NCBI GenBank assembly: GCA_030603035.1
Contig: JAUVYQ010000003.1
Coordinates: 1 to 45,309 of the forward strand
Source of the DNA: Phycisphaerae bacterium
GTDB taxonomy: Bacteria; Planctomycetota; Phycisphaerae; Sedimentisphaerales; SG8-4
Direction of reading: 5' to 3'
Length of the DNA: 45,309 bases
The notes beneath the pieces are model-generated. The model had not been told where the DNA came from, made no database searches, and saw nothing but the letters and a program-made list of their open reading frames with translations. Position 1 is the stretch's first letter. The number at the start of each line of letters is the position of its first letter. The position numbers and the translations under genes are program-made. Below, piece by piece: positions 21,596 to 30,206 of this stretch.

Positions 21596-23671
21596 CTTTG
21601 CTTGCTGTTCCTCACCGCCAACTTCGTCAGGATGTTGAATCCCTATATCTTCATTAGCCGGTGTCAAGGCCCGGTAAAAGCACCACCCCAAACCGCCTAT
21701 TATGATTAGAAAAACCGCCGCAAGGATTATATACGAAACCCCGCTTAACTTGTCGCGAATAGGTACTGCCGTCTCACTGATTTTTACCCTGCCCGCCAGA
21801 CCAATCAGGATTACCGCGATAAATGCACTCACATCCATCGTTGCTACTATCCCCGCCCATCGCGCAAACCACGATGCCTGACTGCTAAAAGTATTATGCT
21901 TATCCAGCACATAGTTGCTAAGCCCCATCGAAATAATCCCAACCGCCAGCAGTAACCAGAACGCCGGATTCTCCGCTGCGCTCTCAGCAGCTTCCAGGAT
22001 TGAGCTTCTCAGCAATATAACCAGCAAACCGGCTGCCGGAATTAACGCCAGTAAAAATGCCAGCGCCCCACCACGCTTGCCCTTCGTACTTAAATTCGCC
22101 TCTTCACGCTCTGGTTCTTCAACATCACGCCGGCCTTTAGCTAAACTGAAAATGACCGCTAAGACAGGCACAAACGCCACAATCCCAAGCCCGATGCAGT
22201 TCGGCAGTATCCATTTACCTTCCGGAGTCCTCAGAAAACCTTCCCCGCTGACATCATCAAAAAGCTGCCAGAAGAAAAGCGTTCCGAGCAATATCGGAAT
22301 TACCAGACGAATCAAGTAATCCCACCATTTGCCTAATTTCCAGTCACTTCGGCTGTTGGCATGACGTCTTAATATTCCGATTCGCCAGAGCCACCCTAAA
22401 ACCACGCATTCCAACAAACCCATAAACCCTATGCCCCACGTCCCATTCACAAATCCGTCAATAGTTCCAAGCCAGTTAAACCCCCCTTTTGTTATATAAA
22501 TCAGCCCGAAGCCGAATCCCACGACGCTCATCACAGGAAGGACAATACTCCTTCGCCATCCCGTTTTGTCAACGATACTGGCCAGAACTGATTCCGTCAG
22601 CGAGAACGCCGAGTCAATCCCAAGCGTAACAAGCGCAAAGAAGAAAACGAAGCTGAACCACGCTGAATATGGAAGCTGCGCCAAAGCATACGGAAACGCC
22701 ACAAAAGCAAGTGACGGCCCCGACTCAGTCACGTTCTCTACTGTTACCGCATTACCTGCCTGCTGGGTAACGAACGCCATTCCACCTAACGTCGCGAATA
22801 CTGCCAGGCCCGCCACAAAACTCGTCGCAAAGTCAGCGATGCTGATAATTGCCGCATTGTTATTCAGATCGCTTTTCCTGTGCAGAAAGCTCGCATAAGT
22901 AATCATAACACCGTACGCAAGGCTCAATGAAAAGAACACCTGTCCGAACGCATAACGCCATGTAATTGGCTTGGCAAGTTCCGACCACACCGGGTCCAGA
23001 TAATAAGCCAGCCCTTGCATACTTCCCTCAAGCGTCAGACCTCGCACAGCTAATATAAGCAGCATCAGCCACGGCAGAGGAACCGTAAGCCACACGATTC
23101 TGCCGACAAGTCTCACACCCCTGAATATGCAAAAGTACATCGCCATCCAGGTAATCATCAGCGGCCAGACAATGTTCAACCGAATAGTACCAAGAGCGGG
23201 GCCTTCGGTCTTGCCCAGATATGTCTCATTGAAAAAAAACTTGGCCTTCTCGACGCCTTCCAAACCTATACCCGCCCACGGCAGCTTCCCGCCGTTGAAA
23301 ATCCCAACAATACTGTACCATAGAAAACTGAAGCAGTACGCCAGAATAACCGGGTAATAAGTGATTATTACGAAAGCCAGAAGAATCCCCCACCAGCCGA
23401 CAATCTCAAAACGCTTGTGGCCTCGCTTGAACGCATCCGGTGCTGCACGCTGCGTGTAATGGCCGATGCTGAACTCAAGTATCATTATAGGAATGCCGAC
23501 CAAAACCAGGGCAATTATGTAAGGAATCAAAAACGCCCCGCCCCCGTAGCTGTAAAGTTTATACGGGAACCCCCACAGATTACCCAAACCCACCGCAGAA
23601 CCAACCGCTGCCAGAACAAATCCACCCCGCGTCCCCCAGCTTTCCCTGCGCTCTTCCAGAAGCTCGGCCAT
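21584..23671 (-). CDS. Sodium-dependent transporter, neurotransmitter:sodium symporter family
   Basis: 695 residues with at least 12 membrane segments. The first helix contains GSAVGLGNLWGFPYKLY, the unwound TM1 with sodium-binding residues typical of NSS/SNF (LeuT-like) proteins. VILAYCFSFLWYS (TM3) and FFFALVTLGIDSAFSL (TM8) also fit. It should import amino acids or similar solutes with sodium. It is longer than LeuT (about 510) because of extra helices and a loop after residue 500. The last three residues come from a heptamer repeat. Confidence 0.9.
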   Translation of the reverse strand: MAELLEERRESWGTRGGFVLAAVGSAVGLGNLWGFPYKLYSYGGGAFLIPYIIALVLVGIPIMILEFSIGHYTQRAAPDAFKRGHKRFEIVGWWGILLAFVIITYYPVILAYCFSFLWYSIVGIFNGGKLPWAGIGLEGVEKAKFFFNETYLGKTEGPALGTIRLNIVWPLMITWMAMYFCIFRGVRLVGRIVWLTVPLPWLMLLILAVRGLTLEGSMQGLAYYLDPVWSELAKPITWRYAFGQVFFSLSLAYGVMITYASFLHRKSDLNNNAAIISIADFATSFVAGLAVFATLGGMAFVTQQAGNAVTVENVTESGPSLAFVAFPYALAQLPYSAWFSFVFFFALVTLGIDSAFSLTESVLASIVDKTGWRRSIVLPVMSVVGFGFGLIYITKGGFNWLGTIDGFVNGTWGIGFMGLLECVVLGWLWRIGILRRHANSRSDWKLGKWWDYLIRLVIPILLGTLFFWQLFDDVSGEGFLRTPEGKWILPNCIGLGIVAFVPVLAVIFSLAKGRRDVEEPEREEANLSTKGKRGGALAFLLALIPAAGLLVILLRSSILEAAESAAENPAFWLLLAVGIISMGLSNYVLDKHNTFSSQASWFARWAGIVATMDVSAFIAVILIGLAGRVKISETAVPIRDKLSGVSYIILAAVFLIIIGGLGWCFYRALTPANEDIGIQHPDEVGGEEQQAKNSV

Positions 23672-23696
23672 CGCTAATTATGTTCCCGTCTTCCTT

Positions 23697-23753
23697 GATG
23701 CTCTTTCGCGCTTATACTCTTGTGCTCTTATGCTCTTGCGCTCTTATGCCCTT
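23697..23753. repeat. Octamer-type run (CATAAGAG)
   Basis: Tandem 8-bp units on the minus strand (CATAAGAG, CGCAAGAG, CATAAGAG, CACAAGAG, TATAAGCG). They encode the last residues (IRAQEHKSTRV) of the amidohydrolase. Confidence 0.65.
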
Positions 23754-24533
23754 ATTTTCTATTCCGAGCAATTCCAGCGTATCCCGTTCAATGATGTTTC
23801 GAATGTTACCGCGCGGGACCGTTGGCAAATTCGTATCTGCTAAAAGCATATTAAAGCCAAGCAGCGTCTCTATGCACTCCCCCGCGTTGCCCGATGGGAA
23901 GCCGCTGCCGAACAGCAGTTTATCCATCACACCGCGTTCGTATGCCGGAACTACCGTATTGTAGACCTGCCAGACATTGCCGGGCCTTATCGTCAAATCC
24001 GCATACACATTTTCGTGTTTCGACACCATCGACAATGTTTGCTCAGCAAAAGGCATACCCATAGTACCAATCACAATCTTCAAGCCCGGAAACGTCCTGG
24101 CAACCTCATCCAGAAGATATGGCTGAGCATAGTCCAGAACCGCATCAGACCCCAGATGTCCACCATTATGAAAGAAAACAGGCCAACCAACTTCTTCTGC
24201 CGATTCGTAAAACCGCATCGCCCTGCTGTGCGTCGGGTGAAAACCACATCTCGAACAGTGCAGAACCGCACCCTCAAGTCCAAGCTTATCTTTGATACTT
24301 GTCAGACTTTTAACACCGATACCGTCCTGGATGGGTTCTACAACCGCAAAACCAACCATTTTTTCTTTATGTTTGTTCACATACTCGGATACTCTGTTAT
24401 TGACCTCTTCGCTCGGCCCCTCCGCAGTAGCCAGGACTATGCAGACATCTACCGTCTCTGCCGCCTCCAGATGCTTGGACGTCTCAACATCGTCGGCAGC
24501 ACAATTTATATGTGTATGGCAGTCAACTATCAT
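23712..24533 (-). CDS. Amidohydrolase family protein (TIM barrel)
   Basis: 273 residues. DCHTHIN near the N-terminus is the HxH metal motif. GAVLHCSRCGFHPT, PVFFHNGGHLGSD, VIGTMGMPFAEQ, VYADLTIRP and LLFGSGFPSGN follow the amidohydrolase_2 pattern; the final strand usually reads F-G-S-D-x-P, but here the metal Asp is replaced by Gly (GSGFP). The lost Asp makes catalysis uncertain. The substrate is unknown. The last 10-12 residues are translated from an octamer repeat and are probably not part of the fold. Confidence 0.75.
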   Translation of the reverse strand: MIVDCHTHINCAADDVETSKHLEAAETVDVCIVLATAEGPSEEVNNRVSEYVNKHKEKMVGFAVVEPIQDGIGVKSLTSIKDKLGLEGAVLHCSRCGFHPTHSRAMRFYESAEEVGWPVFFHNGGHLGSDAVLDYAQPYLLDEVARTFPGLKIVIGTMGMPFAEQTLSMVSKHENVYADLTIRPGNVWQVYNTVVPAYERGVMDKLLFGSGFPSGNAGECIETLLGFNMLLADTNLPTVPRGNIRNIIERDTLELLGIENKGIRAQEHKSTRV

Positions 24534-25008
24534 ATTCCGTCCCCTTTAATTATTTAGCCGCTATCCGTAGCGGCCCTTCTAATTGCGATTTATAATAGCC
24601 CCCCAAATTACCGCCGTCAAGCACAAATATTCCCTTATCTATTCGCCCTCGTTAATGCGGATTACAGCTCAAATTGGTCCCTTACTCGACCAGCAGCTCG
24701 CCAAAGCCCGATAATACATAATAAATATCGACCAAAATCGCAACCCGTAACCCGCAACCCGCAACTCGCAACCCCATCATTTCGATATTCTCCTCTTGAC
24801 CTCCCAGCCCCGCAAATGTAATATACCCCCTTATTATTTGCTCAAACTGACTGTTTTATATTTGGCTTTTACCGTAAGACCTTATAAAATGCAGCGGTAA
24901 TTCGTGTCTAAAAAAAAGTAAAATTCTTCTTCTTTTTGAATTTTTATTTGTCTTTTTAATTTTTGTTTTTTTCTCTGCGTTCTCCGCGGTTACTATTTGG
25001 AGAATTTT
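24534..25008. other. Gene-free region with repeats and a promoter
   Basis: 24740-24775 is a heptamer run (AACCCGC). 24962-24998 holds the CTCTGCGTTCTCCGCGGTTA repeat. A promoter for the rightward zinc-finger gene is listed separately. No coding frame is convincing. Confidence 0.6.
24796..24824 (+). promoter_or_regulatory. Promoter for the zinc-finger/LemA/M48 cluster
   Basis: TTGACC (24796-24801), a 17-bp spacer and TAATAT (24819-24824), about 185 bp upstream of the first gene. Confidence 0.55.
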
Positions 25009-25407
25009 ATGGATTGTCCCGTTTGCAAAAACGCAATGATTACCCTCGAACTTGAGGAAGTGGAAATCGACCATTGCACCGACTGTGGCGGTATCTGGCT
25101 CGACGCCGGCGAACTCGAACTGCTCCTCGGCAAGCCCGAAAAAGCCGGGCAATTGCTCGACTCCTTCAAAATCGACTCCGCGTCCACTGAAAAACCCAGA
25201 AAATGCCCTATATGCGACAAAAAAATGCGGAAAATCATCGTCGGCACATCCACGCCCACCCTGCTCATAGACAAGTGCCGCAGAGGCGATGGCCTGTGGT
25301 TCGACAAAGGCGAACTCCAGGATATCTTCGATAGAGCACAGTTGGATAAAGATAATAAAATCAAAAAGTTATTAGCCGATATGTTCGGCCATAATCAGAA
25401 AGATTAA
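25009..25407 (+). CDS. Double zf-TFIIB zinc-finger protein
   Basis: 132 residues from the ATG at 25009, which has TTGGAGA upstream. Two zf-TFIIB-like knuckles are separated by about 60 residues: MDCPVCKNAM with HCTDCGGIWLDAGELELLL, and KCPICDKKM with KCRRGDGLWFDKGELQDIF. In the second unit the last CxxC cysteine is replaced (CRRGDG instead of CxxCxG), so only the first site has all four cysteines. The function is unknown; such proteins often lie near LemA and peptidase genes, as here. Confidence 0.85.
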   Translation: MDCPVCKNAMITLELEEVEIDHCTDCGGIWLDAGELELLLGKPEKAGQLLDSFKIDSASTEKPRKCPICDKKMRKIIVGTSTPTLLIDKCRRGDGLWFDKGELQDIFDRAQLDKDNKIKKLLADMFGHNQKD

Positions 25408-25409
25408 GT

Positions 25410-25709
25410 ATGAGACGAGTCAGCTTACAACTGATGTGCATCTTCTTGTTCGCCTGCGTCTTGCCCGGCGTTCCGGACGCAACCGGCACCAACGGCGGAA
25501 TCACCTTCTCGAAGGTGCTTCACCCCGGCCCATCCGCCTATTCCTGCCTGACCGTGCTGCCCGACGCCGGCATCGCCTGCCTTTACGAGGCCGGTGACAA
25601 GAATCCCTATGAAAAAATCGTCTTCGTCCGCTTCACGCTCGACTGGCTTACCGGCGGAAAAGAAAAATCTCATGACTTAATAAAGAAAATGAGTATAATA
25701 CAAAAATAA
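25410..25709 (+). pseudogene. Signal peptide fused to a sialidase-like C-terminal fragment
   Basis: 99 residues. A signal peptide (LQLMCIFLFACVLPGVPDA) is followed directly by SYSxLTVLPD-type sequence: SAYSCLTVLPDAGIACLYE, then EKIVFVRFTLDWLTGG. This is the end of a BNR-repeat sialidase/exo-sialidase (GH33-like), where the last strands read S-x-L-x-x-L-x-D-G-x-I-x-x-L-Y-E. The catalytic propeller (about 300 residues) is absent. I read it as an internal deletion that joined the two ends of a secreted sialidase gene. It keeps an open frame, so a small secreted product is possible. Confidence 0.6.
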
Positions 25710-25742
25710 CGAAACAAATTTAAAGAATGAAAGGAAAAAATC

Positions 25743-25853
25743 ATGATGACACTAATATCACCCATCGTTGCCCTCAGTAACTGGAGCTGGGGATTGATAA
25801 TTGTTGGCGCCGTTCTTCTCATCGTGGCATATATAATCAAAAAACGGTCGTAA
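25743..25853 (+). CDS. Small membrane protein upstream of lemA, 36 residues
   Basis: The protein is MMTLISPIVALSNWSWGLII with one hydrophobic helix, ending AYIIKKRS. AAAGGA lies at good distance before the double ATG. It lies between the sialidase-like remnant and lemA. No known family; a single-pass small protein with a positive-inside C-terminus. Confidence 0.5.
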   Translation: MMTLISPIVALSNWSWGLIIVGAVLLIVAYIIKKRS

Positions 25854-25895
25854 TAAAAAAAACAATAAAGCTTTGTTCTTTGAAGGAGTGAAATT

Positions 25896-26453
25896 ATGAT
25901 TACAGCAATCATCATCATTGCTGTTGTTGCCGTCTTGCTCATTCTTTTCGTGATTGGTATCTACAACGCTTTAATTCGACTCCGCAATCAGGTCGATAAT
26001 GCCTGGTCTCAGATTGATGTCCAGTTGAAGCGCCGCCACGATTTGATTCCCAATCTCGTCGAAACCGCCAAGGGCTATATGAAGCACGAGCGCGGGACTT
26101 TTGAGGCGATAACAAATGCCCGAAGCCAGGCCATGGGTGCCAAAACCGTCGCAGACGCCTCAAAGGCCGAAGGCGCCCTCGGCGAAGCGCTCAGCAAATT
26201 TATGCTCGTCGTTGAGAACTATCCTGACCTCAAAGCCAACCAAAACTTCCTCGCCGTGCAGGAAGAGCTGACCAGCACCGAAAACAAAATCTCATTTGCA
26301 AGGCAGAGCTACAATGACCAGACCCTGTTCTTTAACAACAAGATTCAGATGTTCCCTTCTAACATCATTGCCAATATGTTCAAATTCACCGAACGAGACT
26401 TCTTCGAGATTGAAGTCGCTGCTGAGCGCGAAGTGCCAAAAGTGAGTTTTTAA
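25896..26453 (+). CDS. lemA: LemA family protein
   Basis: 185 residues. An N-terminal membrane helix (AIIIIAVVAVLLILFVIGIY) is followed by the LemA coiled-coil core: NALIRLRNQVDNAWSQIDV, LKRRHDLIPNLVETAKGY, SRAQ-like NARSQAM, and the conserved SFARQSYNDQTLFFNNKI ending in FPSNIIANMF. The exact cellular role is not established; LemA often pairs with M48 peptidases. Here the M48 gene follows after an inserted four-helix-bundle gene. AAGGAG upstream supports the start. Confidence 0.95.
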   Translation: MITAIIIIAVVAVLLILFVIGIYNALIRLRNQVDNAWSQIDVQLKRRHDLIPNLVETAKGYMKHERGTFEAITNARSQAMGAKTVADASKAEGALGEALSKFMLVVENYPDLKANQNFLAVQEELTSTENKISFARQSYNDQTLFFNNKIQMFPSNIIANMFKFTERDFFEIEVAAEREVPKVSF

Positions 26454-26470
26454 TTTTGAATTTTCGGCTA

Positions 26471-26830
26471 ATGTCCGAAAACGTCGTTAAACAAAAGAGC
26501 TACAATTTCGCTTTGCAAATTATAAAGCTGTGTGCTCGACTTAAACAACAGAAGCATTTCGAGATAGCAAGTCAGCTTCTACGGGCAGGTACAAGCATAG
26601 GTGCCAACGTTGAAGAGGCCTTGGCTGGGCAAAGCCGAAAAGATTTTTTTGCCAAGATGTCTATTGCCTCCAAGAAGGCCAGGGAGACAAATTACTGGTT
26701 GAGATTGCTCAAAGACGCGGAAATCCTTGATAAGCAAAACAGTCAGGCACTTATTGATGCGTCAGAAGAGCTGATTAAAATCTTAACGAGCATAGTAAAA
26801 ACAGGTTACGATAAAATAACTGATAACTAA
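26471..26830 (+). CDS. Four-helix-bundle protein (S23/IVP family)
   Basis: 119 residues from the ATG at 26471. SYNFALQIIKLCARLKQ, ASQLLRAGTSIGANVEEA and KKARETNYWLRLLKDAEIL are the conserved parts of the four-helix-bundle family first found in 23S rRNA intervening sequences. The function is unknown. It sits between lemA and the M48 peptidase gene, which are usually adjacent, so it is probably a later insertion. No rRNA is nearby. Confidence 0.9.
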   Translation: MSENVVKQKSYNFALQIIKLCARLKQQKHFEIASQLLRAGTSIGANVEEALAGQSRKDFFAKMSIASKKARETNYWLRLLKDAEILDKQNSQALIDASEELIKILTSIVKTGYDKITDN

Positions 26831-26833
26831 TCA

Positions 26834-26872
26834 ACTTAACTCAAAACTCAACACTCAAAACTAAAAACTAAT
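26834..26872. repeat. Heptamer run ACTCAAA abutting the htpX-like start codon
   Basis: ACTCAAA, ACTCAAC, ACTCAAA, ACTAAAA, ACTAATA end one base before the ATG at 26874. No Shine-Dalgarno sequence is present in this leader. Confidence 0.7.
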
Positions 26873-26873
26873 A

Positions 26874-28097
26874 ATGTGGGAATTAATAAGAGCAAATAAG
26901 AGAAACTCTATCCTCCTGCTGGTGTTAATGGCGGTATGCCTGATGCTGCTGGGATTTATCATCGGCCTGGCTTTATTTGGCCCTGAAGGTGGTTTCTTCG
27001 GCCTGATTATCGCCACCGTAATCTGGCTTATCCTTACCGCTGTCAGCTTCTCGAGCGGCGACCAAATCTTTCTCGCTGCAAGCAAAGCCAAGCCCGTCAC
27101 TCACGATGTCCACCCCCAGCTATTCAACGTTGTCGAAGAAATGAAAATCGCTGCCGGCCTGCCTATGCCCAAAGTTTATATCATCAACGACCCCGCCCCC
27201 AACGCCTTTGCGACCGGCCGAAAACCAGAAACCGCCTCCGTCGCCGTAACCGCCGGCCTCCTCGGCCGCCTCAACCGCGATGAGCTCCAGGGTGTCATCG
27301 CACACGAAATAAGTCACATCCTCCACCGCGACATCCTTTTCGTAACCCTCGCCGGCATAATGCTCGGCTCAATCGTCTTACTCTCCCAGGTCTTTTTGCG
27401 AGGTATGTTCTACAGCTCAATGGGCTCCAGCCGAAGATATTCGTCTGGCGGCAAAGGCGGCGGACAGGCCCAGCTTGTTATGCTGATAATCGCCATAGTT
27501 GTCGCAATTCTCGCCCCCATAATGGCCTATCTGTTATATTTTGCCCTTTCAAGAAAACGCGAATACCTCGCCGACGCCGGCGCCGCCAGATTGACACGTT
27601 ACCCCGAAGGTCTCGCCGGCGCTCTCGAAAAAATTGCCAACGACAGGTCGCCTCAATTGGCCACGGTGAACAAGGTTACCGCCCCGATGTATATCGCCAA
27701 CCCTTTCAAAAAGAAAAAGGGTATGAAATTATCCGACCTGACCAGCACACACCCGCCGATTTCCGAAAGGATAAGAATCCTGCGCAATATGACCCACGGC
27801 GCCTCCTTCAAAGACTACTCCGATTCTTTCAGTAACGTAACGCACACAAAAACAGTCATACCACCTATCGCCCTTACTAAAGAAGACATCGCCTTGCGAA
27901 AAGCCGGCACAGAAGCCAAAAAGAAGCAGCGCCTCGAAACTCAGATGCGGCAGGTCGGCGACATTATGAGAAAGGTCAATCAATTTGTATTTCTAACCTG
28001 CCTCTGCGGCCTGAAGCTAAAGATTCCCCCAAATTTCAAGGCTAACAAGGTTCGATGCCCAAAATGCAAGAGGACATTGGACTTACCAAAAAAATAA
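26874..28097 (+). CDS. M48 family metallopeptidase (HtpX-like) with zinc-ribbon tail
   Basis: 407 residues. Two N-terminal membrane helices (about 12-58) precede the peptidase domain with AHEISHIL (zinc ligands H144 and H148, catalytic E145) and the third ligand E230 in SRKREYLADAGAARLT. Two more hydrophobic segments lie between (about 155-175 and 200-225). HtpX-like enzymes degrade misfolded membrane proteins. The C-terminus is extended by about 110 residues and ends in a CLCG...CPKC zinc-ribbon-like unit (about 374-403), which plain HtpX lacks. The leader is a heptamer array without a ribosome binding site. Confidence 0.9.
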   Translation: MWELIRANKRNSILLLVLMAVCLMLLGFIIGLALFGPEGGFFGLIIATVIWLILTAVSFSSGDQIFLAASKAKPVTHDVHPQLFNVVEEMKIAAGLPMPKVYIINDPAPNAFATGRKPETASVAVTAGLLGRLNRDELQGVIAHEISHILHRDILFVTLAGIMLGSIVLLSQVFLRGMFYSSMGSSRRYSSGGKGGGQAQLVMLIIAIVVAILAPIMAYLLYFALSRKREYLADAGAARLTRYPEGLAGALEKIANDRSPQLATVNKVTAPMYIANPFKKKKGMKLSDLTSTHPPISERIRILRNMTHGASFKDYSDSFSNVTHTKTVIPPIALTKEDIALRKAGTEAKKKQRLETQMRQVGDIMRKVNQFVFLTCLCGLKLKIPPNFKANKVRCPKCKRTLDLPKK

Positions 28098-28392
28098 TTC
28101 TTGTCATTGCGAGCCCCGCCCATCGGATGGGCTGGACGAGCGCAGCGAAGCAATCTCTTTAGTTCTACATTCTGAATTCTAATTTTTAAATTGAACTTTC
28201 TCCGCTCCTTCAGTACCTTTTCGTGGCCAATATCTTTGGAATTTTGTATTTCGATTATTCGAATTTGTTTCGAATTTCGGATTTATATAAGATACGCTTC
28301 ACGCTTCACGAGATACTATTCACTGTTCTCCCCAAAACATAGTTGACATACAACCACAGACCAGCTTATACTATGTTTTCGTGAGGCCAAAA
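28098..28392. repeat. Repeat-containing spacer upstream of a lipoprotein gene
   Basis: 28103-28156 is a long GTCATTGCGAG...AGCGCAGCGAAGCAATCTC repeat with an internal hairpin (GCCCCGCCCATC-GGATGGGC). 28195-28240 has the CCTTTTCGTGGC-type repeat and 28291-28315 a heptamer pair (CTTCACG). Confidence 0.65.
28343..28372 (+). promoter_or_regulatory. Promoter of the lipoprotein gene at 28393
   Basis: TTGACA (28343-28348), an 18-bp spacer and TATACT (28367-28372). The transcript would start near 28379, leaving a short leader with GAGG before the ATG. Confidence 0.7.
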
Positions 28393-28989
28393 ATGAAATA
28401 TATCGTTGCTGCGAACATTTTACTAATCTTCGTAACCGGCTGCACTACACGAAATTTTACCAACACACAGCGCACTGCCATTGAGCAGCTTTTGCTCTCC
28501 GGAGCCGTTGACAACGCCGTCGCCAAGTTCCGCATTCCCCAGGTTGTCGGGAAAAAAACTTACCTCGACTTCACCAATCTAAAATCCTACGACATCGAAT
28601 ACGTCAAGACGGCGGTGCGGGCCCGTTTTGCACAAATCGGCGCTATTCTTGTGCGGAACGCCGACCAGGCTGATTACATAGCTGAAATATCCTCAGGCGC
28701 ACTTGGCACCGAATATAAAAGTACTCTTTTGGGAATTCCCTCGCTTCCCATCCCCGGTTCACCCACCCCCTTACCCGAGTTGGCCTTAGCACGCGGCGTA
28801 GAGCAGACCGGCATTGCCAAGTTGTTCGTCTTTATTCACTCTAACGGCGAACTCGTCACCACAGGCCATTATTACGGCAAAGCCGAACGGTCCGAAAGTT
28901 TTATCCTCTGGTTTCGATTTCAGCCCACCGACGACATCCGCAAGGCCTGGGAACAGGCCGACAACAAGCTCAAAGCCGAACCGAAATAA
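28393..28989 (+). CDS. Lipoprotein, DUF6655-like
   Basis: 198 residues from the ATG at 28393; a GTG four codons earlier is in frame, but GAGG suits the ATG. The lipobox (IFVTGC) is followed by LLSGAVDNAVAKFRIPQVVG, TYLDFTNLKSYDIEYVK and DQADYIAEISSGALGTEY. This pattern fits a family of planctomycete/proteobacterial lipoproteins of unknown function that I know as DUF6655; the name is from memory. It has its own strong promoter and no operon partners. Confidence 0.7.
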   Translation: MKYIVAANILLIFVTGCTTRNFTNTQRTAIEQLLLSGAVDNAVAKFRIPQVVGKKTYLDFTNLKSYDIEYVKTAVRARFAQIGAILVRNADQADYIAEISSGALGTEYKSTLLGIPSLPIPGSPTPLPELALARGVEQTGIAKLFVFIHSNGELVTTGHYYGKAERSESFILWFRFQPTDDIRKAWEQADNKLKAEPK

Positions 28990-29551
28990 AAGTAAAATAA
29001 CAGAGCCCCAAACGTAAGTACGGGGTAGAAAAACTTATTTACTCCCGCAATTTATTGCGGGGTTATTTAGCCGTCGCCGCCACGGCGACGCAATCCGTCC
29101 TCTGTCTTCTGTCTTCTGTCTTCTGTCTTTTGTTTTCTGTCCTCTGTCTTCTGTCTTCTGCCCTCTGTACTCCGTCATTCCGAGCACAGCCGAGGAATCT
29201 ATTAAAAAGTCATTGCGAGGAGCGAAGCGACGCGGCAATCTCGTTTCGAATTTCGTATTTCCATCACGCCTGTCAGAAGCGTACGTATCCGCATTCGAAT
29301 TTGTTTCCACCGCAAGGTGTCCTGCGGAGGATTTCGTATTTCTAATTGAATTTTCTTCGTGACTTGGTGCCTTCGTAGCTAAAAAAAACAGTGTCAATCC
29401 GTGTAAATCTGTGTCTAAAAAAAACAGTGTCAATCCGTGTTAATCCGTGTCTAAAAAAAACAGTGTTAATCCGTGTCTATATTTCTCTGCGCCCTCTGCG
29501 CTCTCCGCGGTTAAATAAATCCGTGTCTTGAAACTAAAACGCAATACGAAT
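28990..29551. repeat. 560-bp repeat cluster, no gene
   Basis: In order: a reversed two-hairpin repeat (29041-29090), a CTGTCTT heptamer array (29096-29170), the palindromes 29174-29199 and 29209-29242, and the GTGTTAATCC 10-bp-period repeat (29343-29525) with three tandem groups separated by A-runs. No convincing coding frame. Confidence 0.8.
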
Positions 29552-29770
29552 CTACGCCGTGATTTTAAGGCAGTCCGGCATAAAGCAGCAGTTGGTATAT
29601 TGACACTCACCATTTGACGTTCCAAAGCACGGTGTGTACCCTTCCGCTTCCTGGATACTGTGGATAAGTTCTGCCTTCTTCATTTTTCCAGGGCTTACGC
29701 TGAGACGTTTTGCCTTGCGTTTTATTTCGGGCATTTTCATAGTTTTTTTCTTTGCTTTTGTTGCAGGCAT
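29552..29770 (-). CDS. Small SAP-domain-like protein with Cys cluster
   Basis: 72 residues from the ATG at 29770 (MPATKAKKKTMKMPEIKRKA), which has AAAGGA upstream. A basic N-terminus precedes LSVSPGKMKKAELIHSIQEAEGY, the SAP/HeH-like DNA-binding helix pair. The end, CFGTSNGECQYTNCCFMPDC, has five cysteines in a pattern I know from small SAP-type proteins of environmental bacteria. It probably binds nucleic acid; the process is unknown. Confidence 0.75.
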   Translation of the reverse strand: MPATKAKKKTMKMPEIKRKAKRLSVSPGKMKKAELIHSIQEAEGYTPCFGTSNGECQYTNCCFMPDCLKITA

Positions 29771-30206
29771 TCTTTTTCCTTTCAATCTTTTCTCACGCCG
29801 GGCTTTACCCCAGGCATTTCTCGCCATACACTAACCGCAATCTCCGCCGGCATTTTATTTTACCGCCGACTCGCCCCCCTGTTCTCCCCCGCCTTGAAAT
29901 TCTACACTCTCAATTCTTACCTGCTTATTCCTGTCTCCCTGCTTTTTACTCCTCTTGCTCCTCACTTCCTAAATCGATTATTTAAGCAGGCCGGTACAAA
30001 AAAAATGCTCAAAAAGCACTAATTTCTCACATTTTTTTACAATTTCCTGCATTTTTTTTGCAATTTTTCTCACTTTTTCTCGACCAACCTGCGTGTTTGA
30101 TGCGAAAACCTGCGTAAATGATTGAAAAACCTGCGTATTTGATTGAAGATATGCCCCCAAATCCCCCCATGCGACATACGCAATACGGGATACGAAATAC
30201 GAAAAG
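29771..30206. repeat. Gene-free stretch with CCTGCGTATTTGATTG repeats
   Basis: 30088-30150 has three units of CCTGCGT-TTTGATTGAAAA type (about 21-23 bp). The same element (CTGCGTATTCGATTGAAGATATGCC, preceded by T-runs) occurs once at 45262-45286. 30171-30204 is a heptamer run (ATACGAA, ATACGGG). Confidence 0.55.
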
